This document shows, in pieces, positions 20,276 to 33,829 of a stretch of DNA of 64,000 nucleotides. The notes below the pieces were generated by a model that saw only the letters and a program-made list of their open reading frames with translations, was not told the DNA's origin and searched no databases. The stretch comes from Antitrichia curtipendula. Taxonomy: Eukaryota > Streptophyta > Bryopsida > Hypnales > Leucodontaceae. Both the position numbers and the translations under genes were made by a program. The stretch's first letter is position 1, and every line of letters starts with the position of its first letter. Location of the stretch: NCBI GenBank assembly GCA_951230915.1, contig OX579640.1, positions 8,514,981 to 8,578,980 of the forward strand, read 5' to 3'.

Positions 20276-23060
20276 ATAAAAACAAATAGGTCCTCAAATA
20301 TAGAAGTGTAGGCGATGAAATAAATTCTCCAAATATACTCATATATTTCCAAAATGATCTCTTTGTGTAGTTGAAACAGCTACAAGTCCAGAACAAAAAA
20401 AAAAAAATTTAAATGATCGCAGAAGAAGCTCCTAGAAGAAGCCCTCTGAGTACCAAAAGGACCTTGTGACCTCGTCACAGTTGTCAAAACAAATATAGGC
20501 AAGGGATGAACATCACTTAAGTTCCAACAACAACAACAACAAAATGATCCCAATAGAAGCTCCTAGAGGAGAATCTCTTGGTACCAAGAAATCATGGTGC
20601 CCTCATCATGGTCACAAAATAAGAAAATTGAAAAACAAAAAAATATAAAATGACAAGTGTTTCCCACCGTGTGTAACAAGAAACACCCAAGAGTTTGCCG
20701 ATGGGGAGTGTATGGGACTCTACCTAGATTGCCTTCCAAGCAATGGAATCCTAAATAAGTATTTTGTGGTAAATTTTGACCTAAACAACCCTAAGTGCAT
20801 GTGGGGCAGCACCCCTAAATTACCCAATTCTATGTCCTAAAATCCTGTAACCATCCTAACACATGTTCTAGGAAGTTGAGACCACCTCCTCGGCCAAAAT
20901 CCCAACTAAATTAGCCTTTTGGGAACCCAAAGGGCCCAAATTAAGCCCTAAAGGAGAATTCCAGCACACACATCCATCCACAAACACCACAATTTCATAT
21001 GCATTGTCCTAAATGAATTTGTAGTTCTTTTTAAGTCCTCAAGGTTTCTTCCTAAGGCAAAGTTCTCCTAAAAATCACCTTGAGGGCCTCAAAATGGGCC
21101 CTAATTGAGATCTAACCTAAAACTCCAGTACACTACCAATCCTCCAAACATCCAAATTCAACATGCATGGACCTCAAATACATTTGCAATTCAATCTAAG
21201 TTCCAAGGTTTAATGATAGGACATCATTCCCCTTTTCCTCAAAAAGATTCTATGCAACCATAGTGAATAATTTACTCAAATATGCAAAAACACTCATACA
21301 TTGTAATAAGCATTACATTTAAAATTCAATGTCACCCAACAAAAATAAGAAATTACGAGTAGGGCAATCAATCACTACTAAGGGCAACTGACTTCCCTTC
21401 ACAAAATGGGCCACTAGTGCCTTGTCCTTGCTCCAATTGGGACAAGCTTAGTTTCTACAAAAAGTTGACTTTAAGGCGCACCACATATTCAAATTCAGCT
21501 CCATTTGCCTTGCCAATCTTTTGCAATCGCCCGTCAAAGTTGGCAGTTCCCTTCCAATTTCAAAACCCCCTTATTTTCTTCCATTCTCCAATCCAATTTC
21601 CCATCTGACCTAAATAAACTCATTTTTCTTCACTCATTTTTCACCAACAAGTGGACCTACTTTGACAAATTGTCCTACAAAGTTCCTTTTCTTAGTTTTC
21701 ACAACTCATGTTAAAAAACGCCCAACATCCCCAACATTCCTCAGAAAAAAAACATATCCCCAAAAGTTTTCAAGAGAGGAGAGAGAGAGCTTGCAACCCT
21801 GATTTTGCTTATATCCCACTTCCTAACGGATTTTTCCCCCTAATTCCGTTTATCCATCACTAATTTACTATAAAAACGCTAATTTTAGTATAAACTCCTC
21901 TAAAGTATTTTTTTTCTCCCAATTTTATTGTTTTTACCTTACATTAGTGGTTCCTTCACTATTATAGTGTTCTAGTAATAATAATTTTAAGTTATTAACT
22001 TGTTTTGTGTTTTTTCATGTTTATTATTTTTTGTGGTTTTCATTTTACTTTTAGCTTCATTTCCTATTTGTAGTACTTTGGTTTTCCTTTTCTTTAATAT
22101 TTTTGTACTTTCTATTTTTTGGTTTTCATTTTTATATTTTTTCATACTTGGTATTTTTTTTTGGTTTCTCTACTATCATTTTCCATTTGTAGGATTTTGT
22201 TTTCCTTTTCCCAAACATTTTATTAGTTGCCTAATTTGGTTACTTTATTAAATCTTGCTTAGAGTCTTTTTAGTTTTAAATCCTTATTTTTTCCTATAAT
22301 TTTTCCTTTATTTTCTCCTAATTGCATTTAAAAGATTTTCACCCTAAACTCATAAAGCTCCTATCACTATCTAACAAAAAAACTCCCTAATTCGTAGTTA
22401 TGATTGTACCCGGAGTACTAACACTTCCGGACTTGTATATTCACAAATATTGTTTATATTCTCTATTTTATAAAATGTGAACCAGTATGGTGGTTCACTC
22501 CTAGGGACTTCTATGGGGTTATCAAGTGCCGCTTTTGGTCCACTCAACCATGCAATTGAAACACCTAGCTCGGCTTCCCTTTTGCTACATGTGGGTGCAA
22601 ATTGAAGAAAAAAAAACATTGACGAGATCAACAACTTCAACGATCAACATAACTTCCCAGCATAGATACAAAACATCATTATGCTACTTGTGGATGCTTT
22701 AAATTATAAGTGAAAAATAAATGAAAGACTTCTAGGTCTTCAAGCAAAGTCATCGGGAAGGATACAAGAGTAGCCTACTAAAACATCATTGTCTAGGGCA
22801 ATGGTGGGGCTCAAAGTTAAGATTGAATTGAGATGGCTTCTAAAGTGCGGTAGGAAAGATTTTAGACACACAATGATGCATCCTAGTATGTACATGATCC
22901 ACAAACAACTGCCTAACCACTCATAATCACTGAACAATATAGAAATTAAATCTCTATGTTTAACATAGTGTACCATGTATTAATGTTCGTGTAGTCGTTG
23001 AATATTGAGGTAGATGCCTAGAGCGGTTTTGGAGGATCTAGATTTTTTCATTTGTGGACT
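20276..23060. other. Gene-poor AT-rich DNA
   Basis: I see no gene here. There is a small CAA repeat near 20528-20541, a run of CCTAAA-type low-complexity DNA, and a T-rich stretch at about 21990-22250 whose open frame encodes only Phe/Leu-rich sequence. No splice-linked exons or recognisable protein motifs. Confidence 0.6.
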
Positions 23061-24002
23061 TTAACCCCTAAAGGACCAAACACCATTTTTTGAAAACATA
23101 GCAATTTTGGGCAGCTCACTACAAACGGAATTTTTATTCTTTTTCTTTGAAATTTTTACACAAGATCTGTCCAAGGAGTAGCTTTACGGCCCAACAATTT
23201 TCATAACTTTTGACTACTTGGTTAAAAAGTTATTGCATGATATGTCATTTTCATTATTCGGTGGGCAGCTTGGGCAGCTCAAAAAACTTCTTTGAAAATC
23301 ACTTTTAAAAAAAATAAAAATTCGAAATTAGTTCTTTTGATTTATATATACATGGAAAGCTTTTGATCATTCCATTTCAATTAATGAGTCAAAGGTTATG
23401 AGGATTCTTAGTTTGAGGGTAGTTATGGAATCTATACTCTAAAATAAACTTTGAAGTCCTTTATTTAACTCAATTTCATTTATTTTTGGAAAAGCAAACA
23501 AACATTGGGTGTAGATTGTTTATTACAACATTACAACCATTGGGATTGACATTTTTCAATTCCATATCTAAATTCTTATCAATTTAGTGTTTTGAATCAT
23601 TCTCTACCTCTTTCTACTTACTATTTTTTTTTTATATGTTTTACAATTCTAAATGATCTGAAAATTTTCAAGAATGTAGACAACTTGCCTTGAAGAATGA
23701 ATCTAAAGAGTAACCACCATTTTGGACTTCTTTTCATACAAATGTGACCTTGTGAAGTGCAGCTGCCCGGATTTTCACAGGGACAAAAAAAGGATATTTG
23801 TCAATTCAAACGCTATTATCTTGCAATCCACAAGGTGGAAATTTCTGAAATTTTTTCCACAACTTTTTGAACTAGTGTATTACAAGATCCTACGGTCACA
23901 TTTTCCCAAAAATGTTTTTTTTCAAAATGTGGTACTTGTACTAGAAATGGTAGTTTTGGAGTGATTTTGGTGAAAACATAGTCTCTGACCTTTAGGGGTT
24001 AA
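23061..24002. mobile_element. TTAA-ended element A, about 940 bp
   Basis: It starts TTAACCCCTAAAGG and ends CCTTTAGGGGTTAA, a perfect 14-bp terminal inverted repeat with TTAA at both edges. There is no transposase. Two diverged copies exist, at 24855-25737 (inverted) and 61632-62549 (inverted). TTAA target duplications are typical of piggyBac-type elements, but TTAA may also simply be part of the repeat. Confidence 0.75.
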
Positions 24003-24610
24003 ATAAATTTGAAACTTGTATTGCTTGTCAAACTTAAGTTATGACCTTGGATAGTTGTTTTGTTGCTCATAACTTTTGTGTCGTATGTCTATTTTCTATG
24101 AAATTTTCTATGAAGGTACATATGGTGGTTCTAGACATTGAATAATTTTTACAATTTTTTCTAATTATTTTACTATTTTAAAACTGCCTTGATTGGATGT
24201 CTACCTTAGTCATTTCTTCAAGTTTTAATATTGTTTTGGACCCAAAAATGAAAATTTGAAGGTGAAAATTGTTATACAAGTATTTTTATACAAATTACAC
24301 AAGCTTATAAGGAGACTTTTTCAAAATAATAAAGTGCTCATCTTCCAGATGTATTCAAATGCACTCCTTATGTGCACTTGCAGAGAATACAATCTTTTTC
24401 TTCAGATGATACAAATGGTTGAGAAGTCGCATCTTCAAGTTACAAAAAATTTCCTTTTGAGTTATATTTTTTTGAAAATTAGTTAATTTTTTTGAAAAAG
24501 CCCTTGATTAGATGTTAATTTTTTCCATTTAAGAAGGTAGTCCTATTTTTGACTTGAAAATTAAAATTTGGAACCAAAAATTGGAGAAGCAAATGCTATA
24601 ATAACCCCTT

Positions 24611-24858
24611 AACCCTTGAGTGCCTAGCCCATGTTCACAAAAATCCAAACCCCTCTATACTCATTCCAATTAAACTATCACCTAAGAAAAGATCCATACT
24701 AATTGACCGTATAGATTGGTAGTAGAGACATGTCTAAAGATACAAAGAAAAGGACGTGTCTTTTGACCATACCATTGAAAAGATTATAAGAGTCAAACAA
24801 GGACATCTTTCAAAAATGGAGAGGCCATATTATGGCCCCTGGGGCGCTCAGGGGTTAA
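24611..24858. mobile_element. Short TTAA-ended element, 248 bp
   Basis: It starts TTAACCCTTGAGTGCC and ends GGCGCTCAGGGGTTAA; 14 of 16 terminal bases are inverted matches. Its right TTAA (24855-24858) is also the left edge of the neighbouring element B, so one inserted next to the other. Confidence 0.6.
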
Positions 24859-25737
24859 GTTCCTTGACTATGTTTTCACCCAAAATGCTCCAAAATTGCC
24901 ATTTCTAGTACAAGTACAAAAATTTTGAATTTTTTTTGACACATGTAACCATAGGATCCTGTAGTATGCTGAACTGAGAACATGTGGTAAAAATTTCAGA
25001 AATTTCAATTGTGTAGATTGCAAGATATAAGCATTTAAATTCACTGAGATCATTTTTTGGGCCCTGCAAAAAACAAGGAAACTGCACTTCACAAGCTCAT
25101 TTTTTGTATGAAAAAATGTCTAAAATGGTGGTGCTTCTATGGATTATTTTTCGTAGACAAGTTGGCTACATGCTTAAAAAATTTCACATCATTAGAATTG
25201 TACAACATATAGGAAAAAAATAGTAAATAAAAAGAAGTAGAAAATGATTCAAAATATTTAGTTATGGAATTGAAAAATGCCAATCTCCAATGGTTGTAAT
25301 GTTATAATATACAATCTACATCCTATAATTTTATTTTTTCCAAAAAATATTGAAAAATGAGTTAAAAAGAGGACTTCAAAGGTTTGTTTTTAAAGTAGAA
25401 AATCCATGATTGCCCACAAACTAAAACTCCTCATAACTTTTGACTCATTGATCAAAATGGAATGGTTCAAAGCTTCCCACATACATATAAATTGAGAAAA
25501 CCAATTTCAAATTTTTATTTAAAAAAATAATAATTTAAAGAAATTTTCTAAATTGCCTGGTTCGCCTATCAAACAATGAAAATTACATATCACACAATAA
25601 TTTTTTAACCATATAATCAAAAGTTATGAAAATTCTTGTGTAAAATTTTCAAAGAAAAAGAATAAGAATTTTGTTCATAGTGAATTGCCCCAAATTGCTA
25701 TGTTGCCAAAAATGTCTTTTGGTCCTTTAGGGGCTAA
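24855..25737. mobile_element. TTAA-ended element B, inverted copy of element A
   Basis: Diverged inverted copy of 23061-24002. It shares gactatgttttcaccc near its left end (the inverse of gtgaaaacatagtctctgacc at the right end of A) and tcctttaggggctaa at its right end. No coding sequence. Confidence 0.7.
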
Positions 25738-25739
25738 TC

Positions 25740-26848
25740 AAGCCTGCTACCATTTACTGATCATTTCATTGAGAATTATATTGGCTCCTTAGTAGTCTCC
25801 AATTTCTATTGTTCACCAAGACTTTCAAGATTTCAAGATGTTACACATTGTTGGTAGTAGATTTGACCAAATTTCAAATTCGATCATTAGTGCTATTTGA
25901 ATGATGATTGTTCACTTCCATGCAATAACTTGCCCAACATTCTTTTGTTTATAAGTGAAGGAGACTTCATTCAAATGACCCTTTTGGTCAATATTCTTCT
26001 CTTTGATGGTTTGATAGTAAACCATAACTTTGGTTTAGAAATTCTATTTTCAAATATTCAAACAAATATGACCATGGATTCACACAAGTAGTTGAAAAAA
26101 ATAACCATTTTGTTGAATATTCACATTTTTAGAATATGATGATAATTTCACATCATTCAAAAGTTGCTTGAGGAGTTTTTTCAATAAACAAAAAAAGATA
26201 ATCACGCACATAAGTATAAACAAATACTAATATAACGGCTAAAGATTCCAAGATATCAATGTTGCAAATTAGAATCTTGTGTCAACAAGTTCAACATCAA
26301 ATGAAGTTCTTAACAATTTGACAATAAAAGTTCAATTAAGATTCTTACATCATTTGACAACCAATGTAGAAATGTGTAGTTAAATGTGAGCATGCAAAAA
26401 AATACAAACTTCAAATCTCAAACCACCAATACCCAATGAAAATATTTAGACCAATTCCCACATTTAATCATGAAATTATGTGATCAATTGTCTTGGCCTT
26501 GTTTATCTTTTCTATGCCCTACACATAATGAAAGTGTATCATGCAGCTCAACTAATAGCAAAATGAAGGCTCCCTATATTACCATTACATACAATACAAA
26601 TAAAACTTCCTAGTTGATTAAGAAGATGTGTCTAATGATGTAATCTAGCTAGATTGTGAGTTGCATCGCTTCGTTGCTCGAATCTACAATAATTTGAATA
26701 AGAGTCAGTTAAACAAATACATGAGCAATAACTCAAAGATACACTTTTTCTAATTGTAGTGAAGGAACAAATCAATGAAAAAATTGGATGTTGCAATAAC
26801 TTCAAAATTGATAATAACTTCCCATCAAAACATGGTTTAGGAAATCAC
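25740..26848. other. Left block of the segmental duplication, noncoding
   Basis: From about 25740 the sequence matches the region from about 37505 (for example 'attggctccttag' and 'attgttcaccaa' in both). No gene is seen. It lies downstream of the leftward kinase gene. Confidence 0.6.
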
Positions 26849-28632
26849 CTTGTCTTCATTCCAAGAGGATGTTCCGCAACAGAGCCATCTGCCAAATTGG
26901 CAATCTCCGGTCTAGGATATGGCAGTACTTTCCTAAATGCTATTTGGTGGTCATTAAACTCCTACACCGTTGCTAGACGATATTGTGGAGGCAACTCATC
27001 ACCAATGTCAAACAATCTACAATTCAAGTGGACAATCATCAATTAGGGAAGAAAATCATAGCCATAGACAAGCTCCATTTACAAAAATAAACCACATTTA
27101 TACTTAAAATGTAATACACTAAAAGAAGAAAGAAGCAATAATACAATTTGCCTTCCATCCAAATCATCACAAAAAACTTTGCCCAAAACAACAATCACAA
27201 TAGAGATATAATGACTACTTTCAAAAGCTCTAGCATAATTTATCAAAAACTAAACAAACAAAAAAAATACTTAGCAATGATTTAGAAAAGACACAAATCA
27301 AAGCCTTGACAATTCAACAAAATCTCTGTAATTACACTAAAACATTAAGAATTAATTAAGAATCCAAAAATCCCCAAAAATGAAAATTAAAAAAAAACCC
27401 AATATAAGTTGACCTATGCTAAGAAATAGCAAGTACCTGAATTGACATTGTCTTACACAAATTGTTCCTACCATAGCTACAATCTCAGAGAATGTAGGTC
27501 GCAACATTGGATTCGGTGCCCAACATTTGGTGATCAAGTCCCTCATTCCCTCATCCAAGTCACTTGGCAATTGTGGTCTTTTACCATCAATCACAAGGTG
27601 ACGATCAGCTTTGGTGTTTCTAAGCTCACCATCAAATGGAATTCGCCCCGTCACTATCTCAAAGCATGTCATACCATAACTATACACATCGGCTTTCTCC
27701 CATTGCTCATTTGCAACAGTTTCTCGTTTCTCTTGTGCTAAGAATATCTCCGGTGCTCTCCAAAACCCAGTCCCTAAAACTCCAATTGAACATTCAAGAT
27801 CAGCTACTACAATCATACTGTCACTCTCGAGAGGATAACGCACACGAGTATTCCCAGCAAGAAGAACATTAGAAGCTTTGAGATCCCTGTGGAAAACACC
27901 ACTCGCATGCAAGGTCTGCATGTGCTGTGCAATCCCCCACATGAAGTCTACAATGTTCAGGGTCCATCTTGGGTGAAACTCCCACTTGTAGGGAAATGGT
28001 GGGCCTTGAATGCCATCCACATTCTTTTCCTCCATCGCTTGGTCAATCAACTTCCGCAAGTCACCCAAACATTTGATCATCAGAAACACAAACCTGCCAT
28101 CTTCCAGCATACCCGCACAAGAAATGCATTGGGAAACCTCTTTCTTGAGAACAGGAAACGGGCACGATTGCTTCAAATCTTGTAGTGATGTTCCTCTCTC
28201 AAACACCTTCATCAAAAATTTAGGCTTGCAGACAACTTCATAGATTTCTGCTTGCCCACCCTTCGCAATCATGCGACCCAAAACATAACGGCTTAAGTCG
28301 AACATAAACAACCTAGGATACTCTCGCCTCAATTGCTGCAACACTTCCCTGTTCTTTCGGTTCAGTTCTTTCTCGGCCGTCTTGACGCGGACCACTTCGC
28401 TCTGATGCGACTTCGAAAACTCGATCTGCAGCGTAACGTCGTCAGAGAATTGGCCTCGGCTGCGCATCATCGCCTCGCAGCGCGCGGAATAGTATTCTGA
28501 CCTCCCGGAAGTGGACGCCCCCTCCGCCCCCACAATCGTCAGGGCCTCCACTTCTGCAACTGCGTCAAAGACGGTGGACGGAGACTGCGCTGCCTTGGCA
28601 GTGTAGAAACGGGAAGAGGAGCTTTCATCCAT
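26849..28632 (-). CDS. TKL-like protein kinase, better-preserved copy
   Basis: Main exon 28632-27437, starting at ATG 28632 (MDESSSSRFY). It joins in phase to a small exon at 27016-26849 (CQF|R LFDIGDELPPQYRLATV). The kinase domain begins with VLGRMIAKGGQAEIYEV (glycine-rich loop, not GxGxxG). A Lys in LMKVF is probably the ATP lysine. The catalytic loop is HRDLKASNVLL. Where DFG is expected the protein has DLE (VADLECSIG). The activation segment ends in GFWRAPEIF, then DVYSYGMTCFEIVTG and RPTF follow. A TAG at 26962-26964 in the small exon is absent from the paralogue and ends the protein at about 419 aa, after the kinase fold. Likely a soluble Ser/Thr kinase of a plant-specific TKL group; substrate unknown. 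DLE may lower activity. Confidence 0.8.
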
Positions 28633-28654
28633 CTCGCTCAAATCTCAGCAAACT

Positions 28655-29505
28655 GGATTCTGTGCCGTGAAGACCACGAATTCAGTGCATGCAAGTCACA
28701 CACAGGTGCAAAAGATATCACGCAGAACAATCTACTGTACCGACACTTCAGCGGAGAGGGACTTCAGAGCGCAAAAGGACCCTGAAGAAAAAGAGGCAGA
28801 CGGCAAAGAGTGAACCCACGTCTGGAGTGAAGACCTCGAGGGCTAATCCCGCCGCCAATGACAAAAAATACAAGATTGTAGATTCTCTCGAAGTTCCTCG
28901 CTCCTCAATAGAGATCTGGCGAAAGAATTGATAGCAAAACCCTAGCAAGTGGGGATAACAGCACTTGGAACTGGACCCGCAACAGAAGGAGACAAAGTGG
29001 AGGAAGAGGATCCTGCTTGCACTCTCACGATCATCAAATACTTCTCAGATTCGCCAGCCAACTGCATTATGTGCCCGGAAGACTACGACTTCAGCGCTTG
29101 CAAGTCGCACACAGATGCGATCATGAAATGCTCAAGGGAGAAGTGGAACGGAGAAGGGAGACTTACGGTACTTAGCTCGGTCTCTGCAGATGGGATGGCC
29201 GTCTCTACGATACCGACTCTTAAGCAGACCTGCACTTAGATCGCAGAAGCACACAGGAGAAAAAGATGCGAACCGCAAAGAGGGCAATCACGTCCGGTGT
29301 GAAGACCTTGACGTGTAGTCCCGACACGCTGACACGCGCTTGTAGGTTCTCTTGGAGCTCCTCGTTCCTACATGGAGATTGGGGAAACACTTGATCGCAG
29401 AACCGTAGCAAGTGGGGACAACAGCACTTGGAACTGGACCAGCAAGACAAGGAGACAGAATGCGAGGAGGAGCCTGCTTGCACTCGCACGATCATGGAAT
29501 ACTTC
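28655..29505. repeat. Tandem repeats upstream of the kinase start
   Basis: Two units of roughly 400 bp lie just 5' of the kinase ATG. Each carries a GTGCC..GAAGAC.ACGA.TTCAG block, then GCAAGTC.CACACA, then AAGTGGGGA.AACAGCACTTG. A similar but rearranged set lies upstream of the second kinase copy (about 40370-41310). They may be duplicated promoter or leader DNA. Open frames inside them change between units and are probably not coding. Confidence 0.7.
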
Positions 29506-29986
29506 CTAGAGAAGTGGAACGTAAAAGGCTGGGTTGGAGTACTTGGCTTGGCCTTTGTAGTAGGATTGGCATTTTGACCACTGTAGAGGCCTCGCGAGGT
29601 TGGCCTGGTGACCTGTTCTCGCGTGTTTCTCAAGCCTGGCCGTCAGCAAGACCCGGGTATCCGCGTCTTCTGCGAGCCTTCCATTCCACCCCTATTAATA
29701 ACTAAAAGATGATATCCAAGGGGTTGCCCCCTCTTTTATTTTGCGTGTCTGCTTGCACTCTCGCTAGAATGAGTATCTTTGATGATTCAGTGGAGCATTC
29801 CGTAGCATAGTTGCCTGATTGCAACCCTAGAAACTCAAATCTTTGATTCAAAATAGCATTGGACAAACAGACATACGATATGAAGGTTGGGAGATGAAAG
29901 AGAGGGTGAAACTCATGTGTTGCATGGTTGGAAAAGTTGTCAACTAAAGATTCGTTTTCACGAGGCTCACAAGCATTTGGTACGTA

Positions 29987-32699
29987 CCTCCAGTAATGGC
30001 AATGGCAAGCAGTGTCCCCCTTGTCAAAGCTGCTGCTCCAATTATCCCTCCTCGTTTGCACTGCTCCCATCGACTCCCTGCCATCTCCATATCCCTTCCT
30101 TTTTCCTGTTGTGCTCCATGGCTCCCTAAATAAAACCACGACACACAAGCATTAAGAACTATCACATTCCTCGCATCTCCAAAGGATTACCAAGCCAAAG
30201 GAGTTAGAATAAGAATCCCAGACAAAAATTCCTGAAGAAAACCAAACATCAGATGCCAAGTAGTGTTGTACTGATCAAAGACTATGGAGGACCACTTTAT
30301 TTTGCACAAGTCGAAGTCACAAGCTTGACATAACAATAAATCTGACACCTTGAATGGTGCAAACATCATTTTTTATTCCTATTACGGAGTTTAATTTCCA
30401 GTGTCTACTTTACAAGAGCCCGAGGAACAAGAAATGGCATGAAGAGGTGTCACTTACGGAACTACTAATCAACATGCTAAGTAGATTTGAAATGAGGTAG
30501 TTTGGACACTTCTTTCTCTTAATGCATCATCAGGTGTCAGGAACAAATTATTTTGAAGCTTAATATCTCAAGCGTGATGTCGGTACAAACTGCAAGCTTC
30601 TCATCTCACAACTCAATGCTGGATCACCTTATAAGCTTGTTAGAACAACTTCATGCTGGTTCAAATTTTGTGCTTCTTCCCTCACAATATAAACCTTGCT
30701 ACCTGAAAACTTGTTACAGATAGCAACAAGTGGCCCTCATTCCCTTACCACAATATATACAACATAAAATGAACTGGAACTTACCACGCAACTCCAATCG
30801 ACGTCAAGCCAAAGCACCAGCACCCGCAGAGCGACTCTCTGTCGAGCATCGTACCCCGCCTTCACGAAAACATTTCCCTCCTGGGAAGCTCCGCCGGAAG
30901 ACTCCCCAGCAGTCACCTCGTGAGGATCCGCCACGCAGCCTGCCAACAGAGTGTACAACACCGCCAATTTCCTCTCCTTCGACAAAGCGTTCGCTTGGCT
31001 CAGGCCCCAGTTCTCTTCTCCGTTGGTTAGACGCTCCATCTGGGTCCTGGGCTCCTCAGTACTCCTGGAGCTCGATACGGAATCTGACGAAGCTTCATGA
31101 ATAACCACAGATCCAAAAAATAATTAGTAAAACAAAAGTGGGCACCCTAATTGAAAGATTCATCTAGATATGCCTTCAACACCCGGGTGCTTCGAAATGC
31201 ATATTGGGCTGCTTCAAGAATTTTGAGGCAACATTATAGGCTCATCACTCCTTCAGCTAGCAACTGAGTCTACAAACCTTCACATGTACGCCTTCAATAC
31301 CAAAAATTATTGAAATAAATGTGGACACCCTAATTGAAGGAGTCAATTCTGCCTTAAAACCTACGTGTTTCGAAATACATCTTCTGGTTGATGAAAAGAG
31401 GGCTCTGAGGTGGTCTTTGTCCAAATAAGAAAGGATTTGGGCTGGAAAGGATAAAACACGGTTTCCAGCAAAATGAGGTTGCTTCAAGAAGGATACGGAG
31501 GACTCTTCATGATTCGGTGGGAGGCTCACCTGTGATCAATTGCCTCTCCTCAATGCAGATCATCCTAAGACGGATCTTCAGAACGGACTTAAAAAGTATA
31601 ATTTGACTGAAAACCATGGTAGCATTCACCTGCGCCGGGACAATACCTTGCTTCTCCTTGGTGCTCTCCACCATGGCATCCACAGCTTTGGCTAGCGCTG
31701 CCTGGGCTCCAGCCAGGTTCTGTGACTCTGCGTCATCTTCTCCCAAAAGCTTCAAGAACTGCACATGACAATCAGCTTCGAGTAACCATCATAAATTCGT
31801 TGAACTCAAATAACTCTTTTTCAAAAACAAAGTAACAGAATAGAGGATTGATAAGAGTATCTCCGATGAAGAAGTAGCAAGATTCATGTTCAGGAACACA
31901 GAGAAACTTCTGACAAGTATGTGAACTCACGGCTGAAATGTGATCCTTGGCTTCGGCTGACACCGAAGTAGACTCCAGGCCAACCCAAGCCTTTCGATCA
32001 ATGCCCAAATATCTGCACCAAAGCTTGATAATGAAGAATCCAACACACAAGGACTTTGTTTCAAACATACTATCTATTCTTTCGCAATCACTCCATGCGA
32101 AGAGATTGCTACCCTAGAAACGGTCCAATCAAACCCTAACACCAGGCATTCATTTAGGTCTAAACATCGCCAGATTGCGACCAATTTTGGATCTCGCTTC
32201 AAGCCTTCCGGAAACGTAAGGAAAGAAATGCTGCTAATTTACGTAGCCAGATGTCCTTGCAAAAACCACAGACAATTTGGAAGCCTGAAGCAAATCCTGG
32301 GACTCACCCCAGCCAAACTTTAAAGTAGAAACAGAAGCAACATCCCGAAAATGAAGCACTGCAGTTACAAAACTCGAAAACAGTCAACATTGAAAGAGAC
32401 TTATGGGGCTGCGGCGGGTTACTTCGGCTGCAATTCAAAGTTTCATTTGGTTCAAATACAAAACAAAGAGAGCAATGGTACCTGAAAACGTGTCGCACAA
32501 GGCCGCTCTCTTCGAGGCTCCAGGGCATCCCGACACCGCTCTGGGATCCCGACGAAGCGCCATCGTCGGCGTGGTCAATGACAGGCGGGAACCCAAACCC
32601 CACTCGGGAATGCTGGTGCAACTGCGCTTGACTCAGGGCCAATGCAAACAATTCCCCCGCAGCATACCTGTGCGTGCTGCTCAGCTGCGCTGAAGCCAT
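29987..32699 (-). pseudogene. TMCO4/DUF726 gene, copy 1, truncated after exon 6
   Basis: The first five exons correspond to those of the complete gene at 42063-50045 with a constant offset of 17,346 bp: 32482-32699, 31932-32013, 31631-31759, 31531-31588 and 30785-31092. They are nearly identical and open. Exon 6 (about 30124-29987) has lost about 30 bases relative to the full copy and is frameshifted, although it still shows KRGGIIGAAALTRGTLLAI. Exons 7-17, with the rest of the membrane region and the alpha/beta-hydrolase-like domain, are missing here. It could still be transcribed from an intact promoter, but cannot give the full protein. Confidence 0.85.
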
Positions 32700-33829
32700 A
32701 GCCCTCCACCTCCACCTCCACCTCCTTTGCTCCGCTCAATTCTCAAAACAGTCCGTGGCAGTCAGTCGGCGTGCAGCTTGCGATCTGCAATTCGTCTCAA
32801 TGCACGTTCATGAGCCATTTCCAACTTCTCTTAACCACAGGTTGAAGAATACAACTGGTGCAAGGCTTCTATAAACTACTGGTGGGAGAAGAGAATAGAA
32901 TTTCAAGGGAGGAAGCAGAATGGAGTCATGGTTTGTAACCGAAATAAGCCATTCGCCATCTGTGTCCCCCACAATGCAGATGAGGAAAGAAGCGTGCAAT
33001 TGCAAGGATTGGCATCGCTACCACAGCACAGCATCAAGACCCACCCAAGCATCATACCTGTAGATTTTTCAATTGATCTTTCCACTGTCAATTCCAATTA
33101 ATATTTAGAAACTGGGAAGCGCAGCAACCGTTGATTGATGCTCCAGAACTAACTTGCGTGAAATTGAGAAAGGGAGCACATTAAAAGTGGCGCCAAGGGT
33201 GGGGTACACTGCTTGGGCTTCTGATTTCTGTGCATGTTTGAGTTGGCCGGTTGCAGGATGGAAATACGTTAGGGACTTGGAGTTGGCGACGGAGGGAGAG
33301 CTGGGTTGACAATTGGCGGCACTGGGAGAGTGTCTCATGGCTGGTCCCATTTTGTGTGTGAACAGGGTCCGTCAAGAACCCGGCAATGGGGGGTTGACTT
33401 CTCGCCCAGACCACCCCCAAAAAGTAAAAACTTGGATACTAGCAAATTGGAGATGAAAAGGACACAATTAGGGCCGGCTTACATGTGAGCCTGTTGGGCA
33501 AGTTTACAACTAAATCAATCAAGAAGACAAAAGTGGCTCCACCAATTTTCTTGCCTGGGTAGGCAAGCGGAAAAGGAGGAGTTGAAGTTTCACCAATATT
33601 AGTGGACAACCTCATTGGTGGAGACTAGTGAATCCAATACATGTGAATTTCTAATTGTATCCCCTCCCACCTACCGGGTCCACATGAAAGTGCAATGGCT
33701 ATTTTTCCTTGTAGCACTTGCTATGAAACTTCTCCAATGATCGATATATGTAAGGAGGCCCTTACCCCTGCAAGGACGCAATCCTCCATGACCAAGGTAG
33801 TAACAAAATTACTTCAAGTATTGGACCAA

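Noticed and set aside
22000..22251. Very hydrophobic 83-residue frame
   Set aside because: Produced by T-rich DNA; Phe/Leu-only composition and no supporting context for a membrane protein.
30730..31104. Pro/Ser-rich plus-strand frame, duplicated at 48076
   Set aside because: Antisense of TMCO4 exon 5; its duplication follows from the block duplication.
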